Below, piece after piece: positions 57,853 to 64,000 of a stretch of 64,000 bases of DNA. The stretch comes from an uncultured Celeribacter sp. (GTDB lineage Bacteria; Pseudomonadota; Alphaproteobacteria; Rhodobacterales; Rhodobacteraceae), in contig NZ_OY781107.1 in the NCBI RefSeq assembly GCF_963676475.1, forward strand, positions 751,307 to 815,306, given 5' to 3'. Within the stretch, counting starts at the first letter, position 1; each line of letters opens with the position of its first letter. The notes below the pieces were generated by a model, which was given only the letters and a program-made list of their open reading frames with translations, was not told where the DNA came from and did not search any database. Position numbers and translations under genes: made by a program.

Positions 57853-58481
57853 ATGCAATTCGATATGACAACCCTCGCGGCGCGCAAACGCTACAAACTT
57901 TTGTCGTCGCTTGTGGTGCCGCGCCCGATTGCATGGGTCTCCACCCTCTCGCGCGAGGGCATCGTCAACCTAGCCCCCTATAGTTTCTTCAACGTGATGG
58001 GCCACGACCCGGCGATTGTGGCGCTCGGGATTTTGGAACATCCGGAAAAGCCGCTCAAAGACACCGCGCGCAACATCACCGAAACCGGACGCTTTACGGT
58101 CAATCTGGTGACCGAGGCGCTGGCGGCACAGATGAACCAGACCGCCACAGACCTGCCCTATGCCGAAAGCGAAGCCGACATGGCCGCCATCGCCATGTCC
58201 CCGGCCATCGCCAACGGGGTGCCCGGCATCGCGCACTCTCCTGTCCGGCTGGAATGTCAGTTGATGCAAACCATATCGACGCGCACCTCGCAGAAATCGT
58301 TCTGGGGGAGATTGTGGCGCTTCACGTCGAGGACGCGCTGATGCTCGATTCAGAGACGGCCAGAATTGATCTGGAGGCCCATCGTCCGATTGCCCGCATG
58401 GGCGGCGCAGGTCTCTATTGCAGAACGGCGGATCGTTTCAGCCTTGCGCGCCCGGACAGCAAAACCCAGCCGCTCGACTGA
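57853..58481 (+). pseudogene. Flavin reductase-like (FMN-binding split barrel) gene with a frameshift
   Basis: The first frame starts normally (ARKRYKLLSSLVVPRPIAWV; LAPYSFFNVMGHDPAIVALG; SPVRLECQLMQTI). It then runs out of frame and stops at 58341. The continuation IDAHLAEIVLGEIVALHVED, then MLDSETARIDLEAHRPIARM and LYCRTADRFSLARP, is in another frame ending at 58481. The join falls at ACCATATCGAC (58271-58280), where an extra AT dinucleotide would explain the shift. The restored protein would be about 208 residues, typical of the family. It may have served as part of the nitrilase operon. Confidence 0.75.
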
Positions 58482-58577
58482 CCTGACGGGAAATTTTCCC
58501 TGCCCCTTCTCCGTGCCCCTTCGACGCCCCGACAAGGGGCTGCTGACGTTCGGATGTCCTTTCGGGTCGGTCCGCAT

Positions 58578-59186
58578 CTAGTCGGGCTTATGGCCCAGGC
58601 TCGCGACAGCCCGCAGGAGATCGTAGGGATTTGCGTCGGGCCGTATTTCTTCTGCAGCGACGGTCGCATCCAGCAAACGTCGCAACGCGGGCTCAAACCG
58701 GCTGTCGAAATAGGCAGGCAGAGCTTCGAACGCCGGGTCTCCAGAATGCAGGGCGGCAGCCAGTCCGCGCTTGGCAACGATGAAATCGACATAGCGTTGC
58801 ATCCAGCGGTCAAGCGCCTCCCCCGGAGGATAGGTCCTTGCCAGATCTGCCGCAGCCTCCGCGCAGGCGTCCACCTCGCTGCGAAACACCGCCGCGATCA
58901 GATCGGAGCGCTGCGGAAAGTTTCGGTAGATGGTTCCAACGCCAGCCCTATCAGCGATCTCGCGCATGGGCGTCTCGACCCCCGACGTGGCAAAGATGTC
59001 CCGCGCTGTCCGAACGAGTGTCTCGATGTTGCGCTTCGCATCTGCGCGCAGATTTCGGTGCGCGGGAACCGGTGCGACTTGCCCTGATCGGCGACGATGG
59101 CCCGACCGGCACGTTCTCCGATGAAAATGGACCTGTGCCCTGGTGAAGACCGGCGGAGCTGTTTGGCACGTCTTCGGCCTCAACAT
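58578..59186 (-). pseudogene. TetR-type regulator lacking its native start
   Basis: Reading inward, the HTH is recognisable (NLRADAKRNIETLVRTARDI; ETPMREIADRAGVG-TIYRNFPQRSDLIAAVF) and the C-terminal ligand domain follows. The usual AGVGVGTIYR is shortened by two residues within the HTH. Upstream of the LRADAKRN segment (from about 59055) the frame continues into sequence that is antisense to an SDR tail and not TetR-like, so the only ATG (59186) is artificial. A deletion that removed the original start is likely (see the finding at 59050). Confidence 0.55.
59062..59146 (+). pseudogene. C-terminal remnant of a short-chain dehydrogenase (carbonyl reductase type)
   Basis: The plus strand reads PVRLALIGDDGPTGTFSDEN followed by GPVPW and TGA. 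This is the closing sequence of SDR carbonyl reductases (DDGPTG...PxPW). The rest of the gene is missing. Confidence 0.55.
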
Positions 59187-59350
59187 CCCGAGCTTTGGTC
59201 GTGCAGTGCGACGGTATAGCCCCTGCCCTTCGGTCGTCAGCGCCGGCGACCGCGTGGTGCGTCTTGTGGTTCCAAAATTGAATTAACAAATTTGGACTTC
59301 CCTTATGTCCGTGCGTCGAACAGTTTCTGCAAAGAAAAAGGAGTTATTCC

Positions 59351-60367
59351 ATGACATTCCAACCGACTTTGCCGACCCGCTTGCTCGGAGAAAACCTGTC
59401 CGTTTCCGCCCTCGGCTATGGGGCCATGGGGCTGAGCGAGTTTTACGGCGAGACCGATCCCGGGATTATTGACACCATGCTGATGACAGTGCTCAGCGAG
59501 GGGATAACCCTGATTGACACCGCAGATGTCTACGGGCGCGGGCACAATGAGGAGATCATCGGCAAGGCCCTAAAAGCTGCGCCGGCAGAAGAGCGGGCGG
59601 CCATGCGGATCGCTACGAAATGCGGCATCGACCGGCCGAAGGACGCCGCTTATGCGCGACGGATCAACAACGATCCGGCCTATATCCGCGCCTGCTGCGA
59701 TGCCTCGCTGTCCCGTCTGGGTGTCGAATGCATCGACCTGTTTTACATTCACCGGGTGGACCCGGATGCCGATATTGCCGCGACCATGGAGGTGCTGGGC
59801 GACCTTGAGAAGGCGGGCAAGATCGCCGGTGCGGGCCTGTGCGAAGTGTCTGCGGCAACATTGCGGCGCGCACATGAGGTGTTTCCGGTCACAGCGATCC
59901 AGAGCGAATATTCGCTTTGGACGCGCGATGTCGAAGAGGATATCCTGCCACTCACGCAGGAACTGGGCGTCGGATTCGTTGCCTACTCGCCGCTTGGAAG
60001 AGGATTTCTAACCGGGCGCTACAAGTCCACGGACAACCTGTCCGCCGGGGATTTTCGCCTTTCGAACGCGCGCTTTACCGGCGACAATCTGGATCGCAAC
60101 ACCGCGCTTCTGGCCAAGGTGGAAGCCTTCGCAGCACGCCACAATGCCAGCGCCGGTCAGGTTGCCCTGGCTTGGCTTTTGGCCCAGGCGGAAAATATCG
60201 TACCGATCCCCGGCACCCGTTCGCCGGAACGGCTGCGCGAAAACATCGCGTCGCTGTCCCTGGACCTGTCCCACGAGGAGCTGACGACCCTGTCCGACAT
60301 CTGGAAGCCTGGTGCTACCGCCGGAGAACGCTACAGTGCGGAGGGCATGAAAGGGATCAACGCCTGA
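59351..60367 (+). CDS. Aldo/keto reductase
   Basis: 338 residues, NADPH-dependent carbonyl reductase fold. The Asp-Tyr pair is in LIDTADVYGRGHNEE, the lysine in RIATKCGI and the histidine in YIHRVDPDADI. IPGTRSPERLRENIASL is the cofactor-binding end. It resembles the YajO/YghZ-type (AKR13) subgroup. A divergent LysR gene does not adjoin it; the LysR gene converges from the other side. Possible partner for the AfsA-like cluster as a reductase, but that is speculation. Confidence 0.92.
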   Translation: MTFQPTLPTRLLGENLSVSALGYGAMGLSEFYGETDPGIIDTMLMTVLSEGITLIDTADVYGRGHNEEIIGKALKAAPAEERAAMRIATKCGIDRPKDAAYARRINNDPAYIRACCDASLSRLGVECIDLFYIHRVDPDADIAATMEVLGDLEKAGKIAGAGLCEVSAATLRRAHEVFPVTAIQSEYSLWTRDVEEDILPLTQELGVGFVAYSPLGRGFLTGRYKSTDNLSAGDFRLSNARFTGDNLDRNTALLAKVEAFAARHNASAGQVALAWLLAQAENIVPIPGTRSPERLRENIASLSLDLSHEELTTLSDIWKPGATAGERYSAEGMKGINA

Positions 60368-60373
60368 TCCCGC

Positions 60374-61291
60374 TCAGCCCGGGGTATGCCGTTTGAATTC
60401 CTCGATCATACGCCGAACCTCGGGCCGCGCGCCCTGATCACGCCAGATCACATAGATCGGGATCTGCAACTGATCGGAAATCTCGGCGGCCAGTGAACGA
60501 TAGACCACATTGGGATGGCGGACCGAGGTCCGGAGCGTTGGCAAAAACGTCGCCCCCTCCCCCGCTCCGATCCGTGAAAGCAGTTGAACGTGATCATCCG
60601 GCTCGCGCAAACGTGGTGGGCGATATTGGTGATGCGCAAAGACCTGCTCGAAGATGTCGGCATAATGAGGGTTTTCATTTTTCGAGAACCAAAACAGGGG
60701 AAGATCGTCAAAATCCTTGAAAGTCACGTGATCTTTCTGCGCGGCCGGATGATGCGCGGGCAAGGACACGCGGATCGTTTCAGTAAAGATCTGCAACCGA
60801 TCTATGCTGTTGGGCGTATCGCGATAGGCACCGATGATCGCTGCATCCAACTCCCCCGATTCGACCAGCGACGCCAGATTGCGTGAGGCACCATATTCAC
60901 GCTGAATCACCACTGAGTCGCCTATTTTATCCAACATATCTTTCATGATCGGCAACGCGGTAAAGTCGAACATAAAGCTCAGTCCAATCTTGATCTGACG
61001 ACTCAGTCGGTCCTCGGCATCGCTCATTCCCGCGATCGAACTTTCCAACATATTGATGATGCGTCGCGCGTCTTCGACAAAGACCTCACCCGCAGCTGTC
61101 AGGCTCACGTGATGGGTTGAGCGGTCGAGCAAACGCACACCCAGAACATTCTCAAGCTCCTTGATCTGCCGTGACAGGGGCGGCTGCGACATGCCTAGGT
61201 GCGTCGCCGCTCTGCGAAAGCTCATTTCTTGAGCCACAGCGACGAAGCATCGAAGCTGCTGGATGGTGGGAAGGCGGTGAGACGTCACCAT
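60374..61291 (-). CDS. LysR-family transcriptional regulator
   Basis: 305 residues. The N-terminal HTH is classic (IQQLRCFVAVAQEMSFRRAA; GMSQPPLSRQIKELE), followed by VRLLDRSTHHVSLTAAGEVF and a periplasmic-binding-like effector domain. It diverges from the gene at 61479, where palindromes such as GAATAGTATTC (61383-61393) suit a LysR site (T-N11-A type). Confidence 0.93.
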   Translation of the reverse strand: MVTSHRLPTIQQLRCFVAVAQEMSFRRAATHLGMSQPPLSRQIKELENVLGVRLLDRSTHHVSLTAAGEVFVEDARRIINMLESSIAGMSDAEDRLSRQIKIGLSFMFDFTALPIMKDMLDKIGDSVVIQREYGASRNLASLVESGELDAAIIGAYRDTPNSIDRLQIFTETIRVSLPAHHPAAQKDHVTFKDFDDLPLFWFSKNENPHYADIFEQVFAHHQYRPPRLREPDDHVQLLSRIGAGEGATFLPTLRTSVRHPNVVYRSLAAEISDQLQIPIYVIWRDQGARPEVRRMIEEFKRHTPG

Positions 61292-61382
61292 AAGATAAGA
61301 ATTCCTATTTTAAAACAAAAAGATACGACAAACCATCAAGTGTGCTTCGAGCCCATCACGATCCAATAAGAGTAATATCAAG

Positions 61383-61393
61383 AATAGTATTCC
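61383..61393. promoter_or_regulatory. GAATAGTATTC palindrome, candidate LysR site
   Basis: A perfect 11-bp dyad about 95 bp upstream of the gene at 61479 and about 90 bp upstream of the LysR start. A second near-dyad (AAGAATTCCTAT) abuts the LysR start codon. Confidence 0.35.
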
Positions 61394-61478
61394 AAAATTC
61401 TGCGCCGCAGAAAAGAGTAGAAGTGCGAAACCTCAAAACAACCTGAGGTAATATCACTCTATATAAGGAACGCTATCA

Positions 61479-62084
61479 ATGGCTTCGAAGTATCTTCTGA
61501 TCTCGCGCTATTCTTTCAAAACTGGCGCAGCGATTCCCTCGCACTTCATCGACGATGCAACCACCCGAAATTTCTGGTCGGACGCGCAGAACGAACTGAT
61601 GCAGCTGCGTGCCTTTGAAGACCTGTCGGAGCTGCCCGACACTCTTGCAAAATGCGAATCTGAACTCAGCCAGGCCACCCCGGGACTGATCGGTGACGTC
61701 CGCCGCGAACTGGTCGACCTTGTCGAGCAGGTCAAGAGCGCCGAAGACGCACTGCCGCAGACGCCCTATGTGCAACTGCGACACGTCGAGGTGGTGCCCG
61801 AGCGGATGGCCGAATATCGCAAATGGCGCGAGGAAACCATCTTTGATGTGGTGCGCAGCCATGACGAGGTCGAGAGCTTTTCGGCCTATCATTCCCTGAT
61901 CAGCGGCGTGCCCGGCGTGAGGTTCGTGTCTGGTTTCAGCTGCCTCCCCGAGGCCTACGCCGCCGTGTTCAACAGCGAACGCTACAAGACCATCGTTCAG
62001 CAAGCCGGCGACGGCTATATCACCGGCGGCACCGACGGGCTTTACACCCGGATCTACAACGGTTTGTCCAGCCTTGCCGCCTGA
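61479..62084 (+). CDS. Unrecognised 201-residue protein of the AfsA-like cluster
   Basis: Cytoplasmic by appearance: no signal peptide or membrane segment. The N-terminal part has a helix-rich segment (RRELVDLVEQVKSAEDALPQ). The second half reads like a dimeric alpha+beta barrel of NIPSNAP/ABM type (YVQLRHVEVVPERMAEYRKW, later SAYHSLISGVPGVRFVSGFS). AGGAAC precedes ATG 61479. It is the first gene downstream of the divergent LysR regulator and is probably co-transcribed with the genes that follow. The barrel match is a pattern impression, not a search result. Confidence 0.6.
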   Translation: MASKYLLISRYSFKTGAAIPSHFIDDATTRNFWSDAQNELMQLRAFEDLSELPDTLAKCESELSQATPGLIGDVRRELVDLVEQVKSAEDALPQTPYVQLRHVEVVPERMAEYRKWREETIFDVVRSHDEVESFSAYHSLISGVPGVRFVSGFSCLPEAYAAVFNSERYKTIVQQAGDGYITGGTDGLYTRIYNGLSSLAA

Positions 62085-62122
62085 CCTCTCATTCCCCTCC
62101 CCCGAAGTAAGCGAGAAGTATC

Positions 62123-62846
62123 ATGGAAAATCATGAAATTGTTATTGTCGGTGACCAATTCCACCAATTCGCTAACGGAAAGAACGCCATTACCCAGTCG
62201 CAGTTTCACGCATTGTCGAGCCTGCCGGACTGCTGTTTTCGCAGCAAAATGCGACTGACCCTCGGCCAGGCGTGCGCCATGACGAGGTATCGAAGATTAT
62301 TGAAACCAACGGGTTGGCTCAAAAGGTCGATTTCACCGATCTGCACCGCATCGGCCTACGCGCGCCCGGCACCCATTCGCACAAGCGTCAGATTCATAAC
62401 ACCGTCATCGCCAAGCCGGAACGCATCGGGGAGGATCTGTATTCCTGCGCATTGCTCATTGACGAACGCTGCGAGCTTATGGGCGACCACCAGACCGGGC
62501 AGCACATCAGGGCATGATCCGGATCGAGGCCTTCCGCCAATCTTTCCTTGCGGTGAGTGAGGAGTTCTATCCGCTGGAGGGCACCAACAAGACCTACTTC
62601 GTCATCAACTCGATGGAGACATCCTTTTCCAACTTCGTCTTTCCGCTGCCGGCAGAGGTGCGGATCAACGTCATCGAATGCGAAGCAAAACCATATCGCG
62701 TGCGGCTGCGGATGGAGATGACGGTGGTGCAATACGGCGTCCCTTGTGCCGATTGCAAAGCACTGTTCACGGTCTACCCAGAGAGCGTTATCGCCGAGAA
62801 GGAAAAACAGCTCGCCGACGAAGTCCTGTCGAAGGTAACGCAATGA
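62123..62846 (+). pseudogene. AfsA-like (A-factor / gamma-butyrolactone biosynthesis hotdog) gene broken by two frameshifts
   Basis: Three frames together read one AfsA-family protein. The first gives MENHEIVIVGDQFHQFANGK and ends near 62225. The second gives VRHDEVSKIIETNGLAQKVD, then HSHKRQIHNTVIAKPERIGE, up to GDHQTGQHIRA and a stop at 62517. The third gives MIRIEAFRQSFLAVSEEFYP onward to 62846. The second and third overlap by ATGA, but restoring one C in CACATCAGGGC (near 62508) gives the family text GQHIQGMIRIEAFRQ. AfsA condenses a 3-ketoacyl thioester with dihydroxyacetone phosphate. The family match (His, Arg-Gln blocks) is by eye. Confidence 0.6.
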
Positions 62847-63274
62847 GCCTGTGCACCCCAATCGAATTGGAGCTGACACCGACAACACAGGGTCCGCTCT
62901 ACCCGCCAAGCGAGATCTGCGATGGCGAAGGAAACTTCGTTGTGGTCGGGCGGATCTGTGACGGGCAAGGGGGGCCGGACTGGGGTGGGGCGATCGTATC
63001 GCCCCATACCATCCCGCCCGCATTCGGCGAGGCTGGACGTTATGACATCCTGCGCCGCTTCGATCCCACAGCCCTGCCCGCCGATCTGGAGGATGAGGTT
63101 CTGTGGACCCTGCCATTGCCTCTGCCATGCAACAATTACCCAATGCTTTTTGCGCCGGAACAAGCCCCCGAGGCACATCGCACGAAACGCATAAGCCCTC
63201 CGTTACATGCGGCCTATGTACCCGATCCCTTTCCCGATCCAGCGCGCCCCGGGCGAACCGCATCAGCAACGTGA
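62843..63274 (+). CDS. Unrecognised protein, possibly frameshifted near its 3' end
   Basis: 143 residues from ATG 62843, which overlaps the AfsA-like stop (ATGA). I do not recognise it. LELTPTTQGPLYPPSEICDG and FVVVGRICDGQGGP recall the start of intradiol dioxygenases, but the catalytic Tyr/His pattern is absent. The last residues (RTASAT) look out of frame, while another frame continues 63241-63402 with a protein-like tail (SNVILLYMSTRMSYGGAIGL). A frameshift near 63230-63250 is therefore likely, which would make an original protein of about 185 residues. Confidence 0.4.
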   Translation: MSLCTPIELELTPTTQGPLYPPSEICDGEGNFVVVGRICDGQGGPDWGGAIVSPHTIPPAFGEAGRYDILRRFDPTALPADLEDEVLWTLPLPLPCNNYPMLFAPEQAPEAHRTKRISPPLHAAYVPDPFPDPARPGRTASAT

Positions 63275-63443
63275 TCCTGCTCTATATGAGCACACGCATG
63301 AGCTATGGCGGTGCGATCGGATTGCACGGATTGGGCGCGGATATCCATGCCCAGCTCAAACTGACAGAACCGGCTTTCTCCGATCTGGTGACCGTCGCCT
63401 GACCGCATTTTTCCCTCTTCCTTCGAACCCGAAAGGAACCCCG

Positions 63444-63677
63444 ATGCCCTTTGTCACCATCACCACCTGGAAATCCGACGACGATACCGCCGCAGAACGG
63501 TTGATGAGCGCGGTCACCCGCGCGGTCCACGATGCCACCGGCGCACCTCTCGACAAGATCGCCGTTGTCATCTCCGAAATTCCCAAGAGCCGCTGGTCCG
63601 AAGCCGACGTGCTCGCCACAGATCCCGCATTTCCGACGCTCAGCAGGCGTATGAGCTACGAGAAGGACCCGGCATGA
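63444..63677 (+). CDS. 4-oxalocrotonate tautomerase-like enzyme
   Basis: 77 residues. The catalytic proline follows the initiator methionine (MPFVTITTW), as in the 4-OT superfamily; PLDKIAVVISEIPKSRWSEA is the conserved second strand. It is a small keto-enol tautomerase; the role here may be in processing a keto intermediate of the cluster. AAAGGAACC precedes ATG 63444; a longer frame is a read-through of the previous region. It overlaps the next gene by 4 bp. Confidence 0.85.
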   Translation: MPFVTITTWKSDDDTAAERLMSAVTRAVHDATGAPLDKIAVVISEIPKSRWSEADVLATDPAFPTLSRRMSYEKDPA

Positions 63678-64000
63678 GCTACGCGTTTTTTGATGTCGAC
63701 GACACGCTTATTCGGATCAAGAGCATGTTCGACTTCTTTCCCTTCTGGTGCGACCTGCAGGGAGCGCCAGAGACGCTGGACCGGTTCAACACAGCCTTTG
63801 AACACACCTTTTCCGAACGTCGCCCGCGCGAAGACCTGAACCGGCTTTATTATCGCTTTTTCGCTGGCGAAAACGAAGTGCAACTTTTGGCGGCGGGGCG
63901 GCTTTGGGTCAAACGGCGTTTTGGTGCGCAAGGGCTTTCCGAGGCGATGATTTTCCCCGAAGTGCTCGAACGGTTGCGCGCGCATCGCGCTGGCGGCGTG
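63674..64000 (+). CDS. HAD-IB family phosphatase, 5' part (runs off the window)
   Basis: At least 109 residues. The DxDxT motif is at the start (FFDVDDTLIRIKSM), followed by a helical cap (LDRFNTAFEHTFSERRPRED) and FPEVLERLRAH, as in SerB-like HAD subfamily IB. The C-terminal half is beyond the window. Next to an AfsA-like gene it would fit the phosphatase that follows AfsA in butyrolactone biosynthesis, which is inference. ATG 63674 overlaps the tautomerase stop. Confidence 0.85.
   Translation, partial: MSYAFFDVDDTLIRIKSMFDFFPFWCDLQGAPETLDRFNTAFEHTFSERRPREDLNRLYYRFFAGENEVQLLAAGRLWVKRRFGAQGLSEAMIFPEVLERLRAHRAGGV

Noticed and set aside
62843..63274. Intradiol ring-cleavage dioxygenase
   Set aside because: Only the first 50 residues vaguely resemble the family; the iron-binding Tyr and His residues are not seen.

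Overview
The window looks like accessory, catabolism-rich DNA of a Rhodobacteraceae (Roseobacter-type) alphaproteobacterium. The evidence is high GC, tight ATGA/TGATG gene overlaps, several Liv-type ABC importers, a TRAP transporter, hydantoinase-type carboxylase subunits and AcoR-type activators. No rRNA, tRNA, CRISPR array or intact insertion sequence was seen.

Region 1 (1-17.2 kb): a partial PAS-domain gene (-) diverges from a 15-gene operon (+). The operon holds an acyl-CoA synthetase, a full Liv-type importer (ATPase, ATPase, binding protein, two permeases), a 3-hydroxyacyl-CoA dehydrogenase, EtfBA, a 595-residue acyl-CoA dehydrogenase, a dehydrogenase-hydratase fusion, a second paralogous synthetase, a thiolase and a thioesterase. 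Together these encode uptake, CoA activation and complete beta-oxidation of an unidentified carboxylic acid.

Region 2 (17.2-33.2 kb) is the most striking part. It has five subunits matching an acetophenone-carboxylase-type (ApcABCDE-order) ketone carboxylase, an opposing AcxR/AcoR-type sigma-54 activator, a COG0523 metal-chaperone GTPase, a second-type RpoN (sigma-54) with a divergent RpoN box, a 3-oxoacid CoA-transferase (A and B) and an SCP-x-type thiolase. The logic is ketone + bicarbonate to 3-oxoacid, then 3-oxoacyl-CoA, then thiolysis, under an apparently private sigma-54/activator pair.

Region 3 (33.3-40.8 kb): an AraC regulator diverges from a tryptophan-tryptophylquinone (TTQ) amine dehydrogenase operon (large subunit, MauE, MauD, small subunit, two c-type cytochromes). 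A GH8 glycosidase and a nucleotidyltransferase-fold gene with a 37-bp tandem operator-like repeat follow.

Region 4 (40.8-52.4 kb): a PAS-LuxR regulator, a second Liv-type ABC importer, a frameshifted alpha/beta hydrolase, an AcoR-like regulator that has lost GAFTGA, a SnoaL-FMO flavoprotein fusion and a butanediol-dehydrogenase-like enzyme. Region 5 (52.9-57.8 kb): a TrmB-type regulator diverging from a nitrilase plus TRAP transporter operon. Region 6 (57.8-64 kb) is eroded: a frameshifted flavin reductase, a deletion scar joining a TetR gene and an SDR tail, then an aldo/keto reductase, a LysR regulator and a small cluster with an AfsA-like (gamma-butyrolactone-type) hotdog gene broken by frameshifts, a tautomerase and a HAD-IB phosphatase running off the end.

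A recurring non-coding theme is a strong GC-rich hairpin without a U-tract in most wide intercistronic gaps (ten found). True rho-independent terminators are seen only at 25.55 and 52.36 kb.
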